Shown one piece after another: positions 35,801 to 43,679 of a DNA stretch of 64,000 nt. Numbering within the stretch: the stretch's first letter is position 1; each line of letters opens with the position of its first letter. A program made the position numbers and the translations under genes. Below the pieces are notes generated by a model. The model searched no databases. It had not been told where the DNA came from and was given only the letters and a program-made list of their open reading frames with translations. The DNA comes from Phycicoccus sp963843895 (lineage in GTDB: Bacteria > Actinomycetota > Actinomycetes > Actinomycetales > Dermatophilaceae), in contig CAWJME010000008.1 of NCBI GenBank assembly GCA_963843895.1, positions 1 through 64,000 of the forward strand, given 5' to 3'.

Positions 35801-36794
35801 CGTCGGGTCGATGCGCTCGTACGCCGCAGGCCCCCTCGGCACCCCCGGCCTGCAGTCCCTCGTCGGCGGGCTGGAGGTGCGTGGTGGGCCGGCTCCCGCC
35901 GCGACGGGCCGCTCGGCCCGCGGCCGCCGGCCGCCGTCGGCGCGCGCCGACGCCGCGGCGGTCCTGCGCAGCGGAGACGTCGTCGCGCTCCAGTGCCCCG
36001 ACGCCGCGTTCGACGTCGACGAGGCCCGTCGGCCGCGCCTCACGGTCACCGGCAGGGCGCGGGTCACCTTCCTGCAGGGACGCAGCGTGCTGTTCGACGA
36101 CGACGTCGTCGACGCCGCGGTGGCGGTCCCCGTCGGCGCCACCCACATCGGCCTGCACGCCGATGGCGACGCCGATGCCTCGGACGGCCTGTCGGGCTGG
36201 CACGAGGGGACCCGGGTGGCGCGCCTGGGCAGCCAGACCGCTCTCGCCGCCGGCTGCGTCGTGTCCTCCGCCGCGACCGGCGGGACCGGCCTGCTCCAGT
36301 GGGACATCGCCGGTGCCGTGGCCCACGAGGCCCCCGAGGTGACCACCCGCTTCAGCCGCCCGGTGCACACCGTGGCCGTCGCACTCACCGGCACCGCTCC
36401 CTCGACCCTCGACCCGACCGAGCTGCACCTCGTCGGCGGGCACGTGGCCACCGACCGGGCCGGGGTCGAGCGGCCCCCGCAGGCGGTCACCCTCGGCTCC
36501 ACGAGCGTGCTCGTGTACGCCGTGGTCCCCGACGACGGCGCCACCTCGATGTCCGTCGTCGTCACGGCGGGATCGGCGTGGGTCGTCTCGGGCGTCGTCG
36601 GGTCCGACCTGCCGCCGGAGGACCTCGCCGCCGTGCTCGCCGCCCGCGGCCTCGCCGCCGCGACGGCCAAGGTGCTCGCCGTCGCCGGCCCCGGCTGCCA
36701 GGTCCGCTGGACCCCTCCCGGCCCGGCACCCGCCCGCCGGCCGAGGCGCCCCCGGGCCGCGAGCGCCCCCCGCCCGAGGAGGAAGACCACATGA
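26823..36794 (+). CDS. Cassette gene 2: 3323-aa giant protein with DUF6603-like region
   Basis: One of the largest proteins expected in such a genome, with no signal peptide or clear membrane helix. Residues 1-900 and 1100-1950 are long amphipathic beta-rich blocks alternating with short Leu/Ala-rich helices (for example VASALSAALAGLG, DVLATLLDLLG). Residues about 903-1046 resemble an alpha/beta-hydrolase core whose nucleophile elbow reads GYGAAG near 999, lacking the Ser. Residues about 1970-2605 form a dense glycine- and aromatic-rich beta region (FGGYSDDGHGHASFFVFGAV, WWKGPLAGQFVVTMGGYHPS) that I match from memory to DUF6603. A further beta-domain region follows, and the last 26 residues are Arg/Pro-rich. 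ATGA overlaps tie it to both neighbours. Function unknown; structural or scaffold role is inference. Confidence 0.82.
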   Translation: MTVTQDGMGAFGALAQALGITDGSAANSAWFGDPMGTSGNAHGLTTVLADTGQRDALIAFVDEALGPPELHREGEQKWIPLFSESSPAITVYAVVEPVQGAVRVGVAVEHRAGSGAPTVKTTIHVPVFHVPRSGQTDSRPTDATLPRWLLLGRPGGRVTIGIEADLATAPPVPGEAYLGGATVRLAIPTAASDPVGFSLALVDLQLPGATAPQSRTLDLDSLTTLGADVLEFVVGMVRQQVDALDPTDPVVRHVMGLAGMLGLRDVGVPAFPVSELPSRGLSALVAWVESILGDDPTLDAWLAELARLVGGTADAATNSVGFAIGPATLRLGVRVTPGTGGHPTLVPWLDVRWSPSPGLADLTATVDLLRADTGTGAVTAVPALRAEAAFGSQAAGGAPLLTGPTAVAGLRVGIGLDAARRPAFTLTLHGVDLPGPVHHDLLDLSSPQAAVAAVDSVVASALSAALAGLGGARTAVEQLLGITAPANVTAIAASALIADPLAAVRSYWLDVLQTPDAVAAVLGHLAELLTGTAQLPTQTGTALDPWRLDVASGVGLRAWRETDTTRGTDTLVLALGADAALPVLTDLEVAVRAEVVLLRAELTGGHLSLASGAGAEVLLRPVGTDPMTLDLEIATVAFTGIGVAATWAPATGLGARVVGEALTVTYTDPRSLVQRVHGIPLPEVSADGTVTFAPDWDEVEGLLTALLGRARSDVLATLLDLLGWRGTGAHLRLGALLADPGTALEGWLLDLALDCAALRTALGPVAQLLSGGALATPLGGGRPADPYRCPVGGDPRAPGLAVWTVPGCPSVSSAGPGGPGFAELLRGYTVPDGRAIAATLRAAGPSAPDLADLLRGRTRLAEGLDSLVTRWKDTDGVVGAVTPAGVTATVLTGLSYAELVANGRSGSYVLDGIGVAADTVVHVGCGAGWLADVPADHALDATPRTPTAMPATTTGQWFVQLPEPPSVDAERPDHDTVAALAGRLTAVLTGRSADVVLVGYGAAGAAAVRAALGQPRVTAVVTVGTPWSAVALTSLTTGLGGDAVRFLDRLVPDPLPGWTDTLLALGCDPLRRGQALVRRAMAVRTPADLPSAAAEVLPSTAEVHAVFGAVPEAEVRSALASVAVAGIAARTAAAADAVARTTGPPTEVHAGVDLPVLDLDLGGLLVGVGARVDLVAARRASPHLEPLREVLLDIRLGVTDGWLVGGPGADQQDLAVRWVEARLALPLGEADGDGTTEIVLHEARAFGAYREAWVVRADGDGAAATTALPEVKILLSEVGARIRTASPALAGLLTHLGLLREDGVDPDAVDHLLHDPVATLRPLVVGRAAQIADDLLTLTGVTVRPDDLAPTAIRVGTGGLHVDVDLAAGTVTGDVTLAVEGLPPLEVALAAGPAGVTATAALGTLVAGVGGLRLVGSAGTSGAQLALESLAPGATTPTTAGLYPLVDTEALVRHATVAVPAVLAQQLARWCRTEASDAGRATIDAGLAALGLLGTPAPSGARDVVLPVGLFTDPGAWLRTRADPLAAGVAVLEALAPVVVPGRAPGTAGWPLGHGLTVSYAVTAGRLELAAELALTPDVGGTSVSVAVTGGLAVTASGVVAPLLDAEVLVDGPGVRLQVAPTLTLDLVRSAPGTPIRLHPAGAGLAEVVGAAAESAVRVVLNEVVGHRGDATATPVRAVARALHELGSGLDLLEADRFTDARIAAFTSPGPAAYLEAHLAGVVTAGLQALAEALDPSGLLVRVTPVAGGVRRLTLGSVTQIHVDLDATTPSLTIGGVVTLRDRDAHVVGHLALEGLTLSPQGVRVALRAGPFALQAGPVVLRPVAVVRAGFSGTGFTPVVGVGVGLDDAGAQSVEVRFGPTGAAVAAVTRVDGVETGVDLTPAAVAPRVLGVALDLAASVLTEQLGAVVTDRATGMLQGVLFTGGGRQVDTTLFGDFEHPERLLHRLQVLLWNCATDPAHGAAPVRPLGVTIDGAVTISLASEDLTGGRKQIGLNVTPVGDFAFPTSGVNVVLRADASWIDDDVLPGLSIFVLEGTGVDDLVLSPAFTVAGVGVRITKPAGPLLELGSIALDGIGLSLYAAVNPDGVGGGAQIELVGLAVAPGGDGDNGVANSIMNDVGSASQNNRPAFSPALSVQRQPGPGQGVKVGLRAGEPPGPWWLVIQRQLGPLYVDRIGLGVVESGGRVTEISLLFSGQLSVFGLTAAVDRLSITWRGGDVLSISSWSVDLMGLAVSADFSGLAISGGLLKTVDGDTTSYVGMLMGRFAVYGLSVFGGYSDDGHGHASFFVFGAVNGPIGGPPAFFVTGLGGGLGINRGLVIPQDISRFGEFPFIRALDPAATPPANPMDELHRLAEYFPHQMGTFWFAAGVSFTCFSLIDGVAVVAVSFGNGLTIDLLGLARMALPRPQAAIVSIELALLVHFSTDEGVFLMKAQLTDNSWLLYRDVRLTGGFAFALWWKGPLAGQFVVTMGGYHPSFHREGYPVVPRLGIVWQISSALVIKGESYFALTSEALMAGIKVVVSLDVGWVWARVEFGADGIVYFDPFWFEVSAYARISAGIHIDLGWFGTISFSITLGASITVWGPEFAGRAEFEIGPCTVPVEFGGAKALPPPIPWTAFVAKYLEASGAAARTLSAITGRGTLPAAAGSQPGAPSSDGTPARPFRVFAEFEITITTSAPATAFAFGTTTHQVPIVRAGQPTRLGLSPMQAHDLTSTVSVQLFALDPVTGVATPDARLAALVTGFNATPTGPRWDTDAYPVGVWGPPGADVPVKALPQGDVVRAGKLVVLVAGIQGAAVGPQIDYRQVKARPEDRRPLPLTAKGTDRKKFLNVASGLDDAPVRAVESADDALALAAARLFSERDGLRRGGHSAVARAAYRLDHSAPPMFGTLTDGLAPANADQGVRTTLDAPAAPTVRGPRDPFVAGHLTSGVGAVIRAAGTTVADGRLKRRPAPSIESVHGRMALHLPVSLTLGAPPAVAAGGTVLASGSVPRTDAVGSMRSYAAGPLGTPGLQSLVGGLEVRGGPAPAATGRSARGRRPPSARADAAAVLRSGDVVALQCPDAAFDVDEARRPRLTVTGRARVTFLQGRSVLFDDDVVDAAVAVPVGATHIGLHADGDADASDGLSGWHEGTRVARLGSQTALAAGCVVSSAATGGTGLLQWDIAGAVAHEAPEVTTRFSRPVHTVAVALTGTAPSTLDPTELHLVGGHVATDRAGVERPPQAVTLGSTSVLVYAVVPDDGATSMSVVVTAGSAWVVSGVVGSDLPPEDLAAVLAARGLAAATAKVLAVAGPGCQVRWTPPGPAPARRPRRPRAASAPRPRRKTT

Positions 36795-38818
36795 CGATGC
36801 AGCCGGGCCACTTCCAGCTCTACACCCAGTTCTCGCCGGCCCTCACCGCGGGCAGCTACAAGTTCACGACCAACCAGATCCTGGCCGCCGCCGGCAAGGA
36901 CGGGGCTCTGGGCGCGAGCGACCTTCCCGTCGAGCGGCTCGACACCCACGTCACGGTCACGTCGCCGCGCTACCTGCTCCCCCCCGACCAGGCCCTGTCG
37001 ACCTACCCTCCGGCCGGCACCGAGGGTGCCTACGGCTCGCGGCTCCCCCAGGTCGTCATCAAGCGCCGCACGCTGCCGTGGGAACGGTCGGTGGCGGGCG
37101 CACCGACCGGCACCCCGTGGCTGGCCCTCGTGGTCTTCGCGGAGGGCGAGGCCGAGGTGCTCACCGCCGTCGACGTCGCCCAGTGCGTCAGCCCCGGCGT
37201 CACCCTCCCCGGGGCGCCCGACGTCGCCAAGGGCTCCTGCCTGGCGATCCGCACGTCCATGGTGGACACGATCATGCCCACCCAGAAGGACGTCCCCCTG
37301 CTCGTCCACGGCCGCGAGGTCGACCTCGACGACACCGAGCTGATGATGGGCGACGACGACGGCTTCCTCGCGGTGGTCATCGCCAACCGGCTCCCGCTCC
37401 CCGTCAAGGACACCACCGGTACGGAGGTGCCGGTCAAGTACCACGCCTGCCTGGTCAACCTCGAGGGCCAGTTCGACCGGCTCCTGCCGCAGGCCCCGCC
37501 GCACCGCCGGTTCACCGACCACCTCGTCCTGGAGACCGGGTACTTCCAGTACTCGCAGGCCGCGTACGACCAGAAGGTCATGGGGATGTCGACGACCGCG
37601 ACCAAGGTCGGGCTGCTCTCGCACGAGGAGACCGTCGGCGGCCCGGTGGGTCCGGCACCCCGGGCCGACGGGGTCGCGACCCACTTCGCCGCGACGGTGA
37701 GCCCCGAGACGGCGACCGCGGCGTACACGGGGTCCGCCTCGTGGGTGAGCGGCAAGGCATCCACGTCCGTCGGGCGGGACCGGCTCGTCTCCGGCCTCTC
37801 GGACCAGGTCGTCGCCGCCCTGGACCCGGTGCTGCGCTTCCCGGTCCTGCTGCGGTGGAGCTTCACCTCGGTCGGCGACGCGACCTTCGAACAGCTCATG
37901 AAGGGCGTCGACTCGGGGCTGCTCGGCACGCGCGGGGTCACCCCCGTCGACCCGGTCGGCCGGGCCCCCCTCGAGGTGACCGAGACCGGCCACGTCGGCC
38001 TGGACCAGCGCACCCGCAGGGGTGACCTGGTGCGGGCCTGGTACCGCGGACCGCTGCTGCCGCACCCGGCGGACCTCGCCGGTCCGCGCCTGCCCCTGGC
38101 CCACACCGGCGACCAGCTGCGGGCGGTCATCCCCGACGGCCGCGAGGACCTGTCGCTCGCCGCCGCGTTCGAGATCGGCCGGCTCCTCGCGCTGGGCCAG
38201 CCCTCGATGGTCGCCGCCCTGCTGGAGTGGCGCCAGCGCGACTACCAGGTGGCCCGTGGGCACGCGATCTGGGACGGGGCCATCGCCGACCTGGGCCTCT
38301 CCGGCGTCGTGATGAACGCCGCGCCGAGCCTGGGGATCGCGCTGTCCCGGGCGTTCGCCAAGGCCGCCGCAGCCGCCCCCGGTGCGGTCATCGGGCCACC
38401 GCGGGAGATCGTCACCCCGGGGGCCCCGATGAAGCTCAGGGGTGAGGGGCTGGCCACCGTGCTGCAGCACTTCGGCCTCGACGTCGCCACCGACGTCGAC
38501 CTCCCCGTGCTGCTGCAGACGCTGCGGGAGACGGACGTTCCCCGGATGCCGCTCACCGACCTCACCCGCCCGGCCGCCAACGCGGCGCTGACCTTCGCCC
38601 TGCGCACCGCGCACGAGCGCACCGTCACCCGGTTCGTCGCCGGCGCCCTGTCCACCCGGATCCTCACCGGGCCCGGCACACCCGCCGGCCACCCCGGCAC
38701 CCCGGGGCTCCCCGGCGGCATCATCGGCGGCGTGCCGGTCCTGCCGCACGACGCGCCACCGGACGACGGTCAGGATCCGCTCGAGGCGGCCCTGCACGAC
38801 CGGAGGGAGGAGCGATGA
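36791..38818 (+). CDS. Cassette gene 3: 675-aa uncharacterised protein
   Basis: A soluble 675-residue protein of unknown family with no signal peptide. It opens with HFQLYTQFSPALTAGSYKFT near residues 7-26, typical of a beta-sandwich-like domain binding or presenting an edge strand, followed by LPQVVIKRRTLPWER near 83-97 and PWLALVVFAEGE near 107-118. The C-terminal half is helical (LRTAHERTVTRFVAGALSTR near 607-626) and ends with a short GTPGLPGG collagen-like patch and an acidic tail. It overlaps the giant gene and the next gene by four bases (ATGA) at both ends, so the three are translated together. I cannot assign an activity. Confidence 0.75.
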   Translation: MTMQPGHFQLYTQFSPALTAGSYKFTTNQILAAAGKDGALGASDLPVERLDTHVTVTSPRYLLPPDQALSTYPPAGTEGAYGSRLPQVVIKRRTLPWERSVAGAPTGTPWLALVVFAEGEAEVLTAVDVAQCVSPGVTLPGAPDVAKGSCLAIRTSMVDTIMPTQKDVPLLVHGREVDLDDTELMMGDDDGFLAVVIANRLPLPVKDTTGTEVPVKYHACLVNLEGQFDRLLPQAPPHRRFTDHLVLETGYFQYSQAAYDQKVMGMSTTATKVGLLSHEETVGGPVGPAPRADGVATHFAATVSPETATAAYTGSASWVSGKASTSVGRDRLVSGLSDQVVAALDPVLRFPVLLRWSFTSVGDATFEQLMKGVDSGLLGTRGVTPVDPVGRAPLEVTETGHVGLDQRTRRGDLVRAWYRGPLLPHPADLAGPRLPLAHTGDQLRAVIPDGREDLSLAAAFEIGRLLALGQPSMVAALLEWRQRDYQVARGHAIWDGAIADLGLSGVVMNAAPSLGIALSRAFAKAAAAAPGAVIGPPREIVTPGAPMKLRGEGLATVLQHFGLDVATDVDLPVLLQTLRETDVPRMPLTDLTRPAANAALTFALRTAHERTVTRFVAGALSTRILTGPGTPAGHPGTPGLPGGIIGGVPVLPHDAPPDDGQDPLEAALHDRREER

Positions 38819-39804
38819 GGCTCGACGTGCCCACGATGGTCCTGGACCTGCCGTTGCGGCTCAGCGAGGCGGTCGCCGTCCCCACGACGGTCGTGGACGA
38901 CGACGCCGACTCCTCCATCCCCGCCGCCCTGCGCGCCTGGCTGGTCCGGCTCCGCCTCCTCGAGGGCGTGCCGTTCCCGAACCTCGTGGCCGACAGCGAG
39001 CTCCTCCCCCCGGAGTCGATCCGCTGGTTCTACCTCGACCGCCGCTGGACGGACGCCCTGGTCATGGGGGCGCTGTCCGTCGGCACCGTCAACAGCGACG
39101 ACCGGACCCAGCTCGCGGCGGCGTACGACGCGATCCGCGCCGAGCTGGACCAGGAGGAGCGCAACGCACGGCGGCACCCCGGCCAGCCGCGCTTCGGCGG
39201 CGCGGTCGACGCGGTCAGCGGGTTCCTGCTGCGCTCCCAGGCCGTCTCCGGGTGGCCGGGCCTGCACGTGCGGGCGATGACCCTCGACCCGGTCGACGCG
39301 CCGGACGACCGGTTCGTCCCCGAGGACGACCCGCACCGGATGCGGCTGCTGCGCCTGGAGCGGCTGGCCCCGGCCGTGCTGTTCTGCCTCTTCGACGGCA
39401 TCCCCTCCGTCGTCCACGTCGAGGAGCCGCGGCAGGGCGTCCAGTTCGGCTTCGATCCCGGCGAGGTCGACGGGTCGTTCAGCTACATCCCCCGCGACGT
39501 CGCGACCTTCGCGGACCTCGAGAAGCCCGGCGGCGACCCGGTGCGCCTCGACGTGCCGTTCCGCGCCACCGCGGGCGCCAGCGGGGTCATCGACATCCAG
39601 CAGGTGCAGAAGGACCTCGTCGCCCTCCCCGCCACCCACGTCGGGGGCAGCCTCGACGCCGCGGAGTACGCCGTGCAGCTGCTCCGCTTCCCCTACCGGC
39701 AGGTCTTCGGCGACCCCCGGGGCGTGAGCATCGGCACCGTGTTCAAGGCCTCCGTCGCCTACGCCAAGCAGGTCAACGACACCTTCCGGTTCGAGGGGCT
39801 CTGA
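38815..39804 (+). CDS. Cassette gene 4: 329-aa uncharacterised protein
   Basis: A 329-residue soluble protein. The strongest landmark is LLPPESIRWFYLDRRWTDAL near residues 63-82, followed by VMGALSVGTVN; I recall very similar motifs in proteins encoded beside large uncharacterised proteins in other phyla, but no function. An Ala-rich SGFLLRSQAVSGWPGLHVRA segment near 137-156 and a beta-rich C-terminal half (LFDGIPSVVHVEEPRQGVQF near 193-212) follow. No signal peptide or membrane segment. Overlaps: ATGA with gene 3, TGATG with gene 5. It may be a core assembly component, since such a motif recurs with this gene set; that is inference. Confidence 0.75.
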   Translation: MRLDVPTMVLDLPLRLSEAVAVPTTVVDDDADSSIPAALRAWLVRLRLLEGVPFPNLVADSELLPPESIRWFYLDRRWTDALVMGALSVGTVNSDDRTQLAAAYDAIRAELDQEERNARRHPGQPRFGGAVDAVSGFLLRSQAVSGWPGLHVRAMTLDPVDAPDDRFVPEDDPHRMRLLRLERLAPAVLFCLFDGIPSVVHVEEPRQGVQFGFDPGEVDGSFSYIPRDVATFADLEKPGGDPVRLDVPFRATAGASGVIDIQQVQKDLVALPATHVGGSLDAAEYAVQLLRFPYRQVFGDPRGVSIGTVFKASVAYAKQVNDTFRFEGL

Positions 39805-42800
39805 TGGCGGCCTTCGACCTGACGCCGGAACGGCTCCGCAGGAGCGTCTACACCGACCGCTTCGCCGCCCTCGCCCGGGCCGACGTCGACCTCGCCACCT
39901 GGAGGACGTGGGACAAGAACCTGGTCCGCGACCACCGGATCCTCGTGCCCGTCGACGTCCAGGCCTACGTGGTGCCGACCGACGGCCGGGAGGCGTGCGT
40001 CGACGTCGCCGGGGTCGACGGGGACCCCGCGCCCTTCGATCCCGGCGCGGTGCGGCCCCCCGGGGTGCACCTGCACTGGGCGCTGCCGGACGCCTTGCTC
40101 CGCGGGGAGAACGACCCGGTGACCCGCAGGGTCAGGATGCCCCGGCTCCCCGACCGCTGGGTCGTGGTCCGCACGCTGCTCCCCGAGGGCGCGCGCACGG
40201 CCTACGCCTCGGGCTGGGTCCTGGACGCGGTCACGGGTGGCGTCACCCCGCTGTCCACGTACGCGGGGACCGTCCCGCCCGGCACGCCGCCGCTCGACGG
40301 TGGTGTGGCGCTCGAGGTGCTCGACGGCGCGGCCCGCGGGAGCCTCCTGTGGACCGCGACCTACCAGGGTGCCCTCAACCGGTTCGCCCTGCACGACCCT
40401 CTCCTCGACCTGCCCGGCGTCGAGGTCGCACCCCACGGCATCCACCGCGGCAGGGCGTCCTACACGGTGGCCGGCTGGTGGACCGACTCGGCCACCGACC
40501 CGCTCGCCGGGACCCGGGGTGAGACCAGCCTGCGGGCGCGCCTCGCCGAGCTGCGGTGGTGGGTCAGCCCCGACGGGGAGGACGCCGTGGAGTACGCGGA
40601 GGACCCGCGCAGCGCGAAGCTCGAGCAGTACGCGGGCCTCACCTCGCCCCGGACCTACGCGCCGGTGACGCTGCAGACCCGGTACTCCACGTCGCGGACG
40701 ACCTACAGCGCGGTCGCGCCCGAGACCGGGCTGCCGCTCGCGGAGGTCGCCGGGGTGGTCGTCGGTCCGGGAGCCACCCGCTACCACACGATGCTCCACG
40801 GCTCGGTCATCGGCGTGCCCGTCGACGGGACCGCGGGCGGGGCGGACGACCGGCCGGACGCCTCGACGCTGGCAGCGAGCCTGGGCACCGACATCGACGA
40901 CATCGTGTCGGCCTTCGCGGCCCCCGCCCTCGCGAGCGACCCGGCGAAGCGGCTGGGCGCCGAGCGGTTGTGCGCCGCCTTCACCGGTGACCTGCTCGGG
41001 CGGATCGGCACTCCCGACGGGCTCTCGGACCTTGCCGACCAGGAGCACGCCAACGGCTTCTGGGCGCTGCCCGGGCGCCCCGTACCCGGAGCCAGGGCGG
41101 ACCGCCTCCGGACCGAGGACTCCACACCGCTGGGACCCCTGGCCGTCGGCCGCAAGGGCCGGGCCGCCCACCGGCCGGCGAAGGGGGCCACGGCGCCCAC
41201 GGGCACCAAGGTCGGCTGGCGCGGGGTCACCCCGATGACGAGCCGCACCCACGCCACGGCGCGCGACGAGAAGCAGCGCGAGCGCGACGACCCGGGAGCG
41301 GGGGCCCGTGCCACCGACCCGGGTGCCGCCCCACCGGCCGGTCGCGAGGTCGCGCGCGCCGCCCCGCGGGTGTTCCGGCCCGCCCCCCTCATGGTCGGCC
41401 TGCGCGGGGTCCACCCCTCGGCCCGGCACCACGGCGACGGGATGTTCGACGACCAGGGGCTCCTGCGCTGCCGCTTCCCCGGCGAGGTGTCGCCCTCCAT
41501 CGACGGCACCCTCGACGGGCGCACGGTCCTGCCCACCCTCGGCAGCGGCGCGGTGCCCAGCGAGGTCACCCGCGTGGTCCGGGAGGCGATCCTCTGCGAC
41601 GGGTACTCGGTCGGCTGGCTCGCGGCGTCCTCCGCCCGTACCGGGGCGGACGTGGAGGCCATCGAGTCGCGGCTCACCGCCGAGATGCTCCGGCTCTACG
41701 GCACGAGTGCGACGTACGACGGGTCGGGCACCGGCCTCGTCGCCGCCGCCGCGCGGGCCCGGGCACCACGGGCGGCGGCGCGGGACCCCTGGTCGGGGTA
41801 CTCCCGGGTCGAGGAGGTGAGGACCCTCCAGGTCGCCGCCGAGCTGTCCCGGTTCTCGCTCGTGGCCTGGAGCCCGCCGAGCCCGGTCGCCATCACGACG
41901 TGGCGCCAGCCCTGGGTCCCGCTCTGGCTCGAATGGCGGGTCGAGCTCACCGGCACCGAGGACCTCGCGGGGTGGTCGCTCCTCGACGGGGACCTGCGCC
42001 GGACCGAACCGGTCGTGGGCGCGACCCGCACCCTCACCGGCCGCAGTCCGCTCACGACCGGGGTCGGCTCGGCGCTCACGACGGCCATGGCCGCGTGGCT
42101 GGAGCAGGAGCAGGCGCGCGACCTGGCCTCGCCGAGCCAGTCCGTGATCCCCGACGCCGACGCCGACGTCCTGGCCGCGGTGGCCGATCTCGTCCGGCCC
42201 CTCGACCTGTGCTCGGCCTCCTTCGACGGGGTCCGGGAGCAGCTGCTGGGCATCGCCTACGAGGGGTTCGTCCAGCGCGCCCGGGGCGCCGACGGCGTGA
42301 ACCGGCCGCGGGCCACGGGCCTGCCCGTGCCGCTGTTCGGGGGGGCCCTGCGGGTCCTCGACCTCCGCCTGGTCGACGCGTTCGGCCGCGTGGTCGTCGT
42401 GCCGCTCACCGGACTCGCCCGGACGAGCACCCAGGAGCTGCCCGGCGAACCGACCAGCCTGCTGCTCCCCCCGCGCATCCAGAACAGCGCGCGCTGGCTG
42501 CTCCGGCTCGTCGACCCGGCCTACGGGCTCGACCAGGACCCGGCGCTCGCCCCCGAGGCCTACGTGGACCAGCTGCACGCCGCGCTCGCCGTCACCCCGG
42601 TCTCGGGCTTCCTGCTCCCGGACCACATCGACGAGGCGCTGGAGGTCTTCGACCGCGACGGCTTCCCCCTCGGGCAGCTCGAGCACGACTCCTTCAGCGT
42701 CGACGACGGCCCCGGGTCGGTGCGGTGGGAGCCCGCACCCGGACGACCGGTCCCGCCGGACGCCGGGCCGCTGACCGACGTCCCGCCGCACGCGCAGCAC

Positions 42801-43679
42801 GCGGCCCTGTTCGCCGCCGGTCTCGTCCAGGCCGACATCGAGGCCCGGCAGGCGGCGACCACACCGTCGTGCAGCGCCCTGTCGGCCCTGCTCCGCGCGA
42901 TCGACTCGACGCTGTGGACGGTCGACACGCTCGCGGCGATCGGGACCCCGACCATCGCCGGGCTGGTCGGGCGTCCGGTGGCCGTGGTCCGGGCCACCCT
43001 CCGGCTCGACGCGCCGGACGACGTCGACGAGGTGCAGGTCGACGAGGCCGGCGGGCCGGCGGCACGCACGGCGGCCTACGCAGCGCTCGCCGCACACGAC
43101 TTCCCGGTGCGGATCGGCGAGCTGGGCCGCAGCGACGACAGCGTCCTCGGCTTCTTCGTCGACGACGACTACACCCACTTCCACGTCGTCGACCGGGTCG
43201 TGGCCGACTCGGCGCTGGCCTCGGGGCCGCGGACCGGCTTCCTCGGCCGGCTCGGCGACTCCCCGGGCCAGGACCCCATCGCGCACGACTACCTGGTCCT
43301 CGAGGACACGCTGTCGATCCGCCTCGGCCAGACCCTGCGCCTGACGATCCTCATGCTGCCGGCCGGCAAGGTGCACCTCACCTCGGGCATCCTCCCGCGC
43401 AAGGCGCTCGAGCTGGCCGACACCTGGGTCGGGCCCGGGCTCGCCCGGATGGTGCCGTCGGTGCGGGTGGGGCCGTTGCTCGTCGACCCGGCGGAGATCC
43501 GGCTGCCCAACGTCGCCTCGCTCGGGAGCAAGCAGCAGTTCACCCGCCGCACCGGCCCCATCACGTGGCGGGACGACCCGATCCTCGCCTCGACCACGAG
43601 TGCGTACCTGCCCAAGATGCCGCACGAGGTCCAGGAGGGCTGGATCCGCGTGGCGCCCGACGAGGAGGGCGGCCCGTGA
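39804..43679 (+). CDS. Cassette gene 5: 1291-aa uncharacterised protein
   Basis: A 1291-residue soluble protein without signal peptide. The N-terminal domain contains PPGVHLHWALPDALLRG near residues 86-102 and MPRLPDRWVVVRTLLPEG near 112-129, motifs I recall from uncharacterised large proteins but not linked to a function. A disordered, charged linker (about 420-530, rich in Arg, Ala, Thr) separates it from a second half that restarts with MVGLRGVHPSARHHGDGMFD near 530. The second half has LFGGALRVLDLRLVDAFGRV near 846-865 and LLLPPRIQNSARWLLRL near 885-901. The short echo KVGWRGVTPM before and MVGLRGVHPS after the linker hints at an internal duplication. Coupled by TGATG upstream and GTGA downstream. 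Confidence 0.75.
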   Translation: MAAFDLTPERLRRSVYTDRFAALARADVDLATWRTWDKNLVRDHRILVPVDVQAYVVPTDGREACVDVAGVDGDPAPFDPGAVRPPGVHLHWALPDALLRGENDPVTRRVRMPRLPDRWVVVRTLLPEGARTAYASGWVLDAVTGGVTPLSTYAGTVPPGTPPLDGGVALEVLDGAARGSLLWTATYQGALNRFALHDPLLDLPGVEVAPHGIHRGRASYTVAGWWTDSATDPLAGTRGETSLRARLAELRWWVSPDGEDAVEYAEDPRSAKLEQYAGLTSPRTYAPVTLQTRYSTSRTTYSAVAPETGLPLAEVAGVVVGPGATRYHTMLHGSVIGVPVDGTAGGADDRPDASTLAASLGTDIDDIVSAFAAPALASDPAKRLGAERLCAAFTGDLLGRIGTPDGLSDLADQEHANGFWALPGRPVPGARADRLRTEDSTPLGPLAVGRKGRAAHRPAKGATAPTGTKVGWRGVTPMTSRTHATARDEKQRERDDPGAGARATDPGAAPPAGREVARAAPRVFRPAPLMVGLRGVHPSARHHGDGMFDDQGLLRCRFPGEVSPSIDGTLDGRTVLPTLGSGAVPSEVTRVVREAILCDGYSVGWLAASSARTGADVEAIESRLTAEMLRLYGTSATYDGSGTGLVAAAARARAPRAAARDPWSGYSRVEEVRTLQVAAELSRFSLVAWSPPSPVAITTWRQPWVPLWLEWRVELTGTEDLAGWSLLDGDLRRTEPVVGATRTLTGRSPLTTGVGSALTTAMAAWLEQEQARDLASPSQSVIPDADADVLAAVADLVRPLDLCSASFDGVREQLLGIAYEGFVQRARGADGVNRPRATGLPVPLFGGALRVLDLRLVDAFGRVVVVPLTGLARTSTQELPGEPTSLLLPPRIQNSARWLLRLVDPAYGLDQDPALAPEAYVDQLHAALAVTPVSGFLLPDHIDEALEVFDRDGFPLGQLEHDSFSVDDGPGSVRWEPAPGRPVPPDAGPLTDVPPHAQHAALFAAGLVQADIEARQAATTPSCSALSALLRAIDSTLWTVDTLAAIGTPTIAGLVGRPVAVVRATLRLDAPDDVDEVQVDEAGGPAARTAAYAALAAHDFPVRIGELGRSDDSVLGFFVDDDYTHFHVVDRVVADSALASGPRTGFLGRLGDSPGQDPIAHDYLVLEDTLSIRLGQTLRLTILMLPAGKVHLTSGILPRKALELADTWVGPGLARMVPSVRVGPLLVDPAEIRLPNVASLGSKQQFTRRTGPITWRDDPILASTTSAYLPKMPHEVQEGWIRVAPDEEGGP

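Noticed and set aside
26208..36443. Minus-strand open frames of over 1500 codons opposite the giant cassette gene
   Set aside because: They are low-complexity, have no ribosome-binding site or coupling to neighbours, and are exact shadows of the plus-strand genes, whose overlaps and family motifs are convincing.
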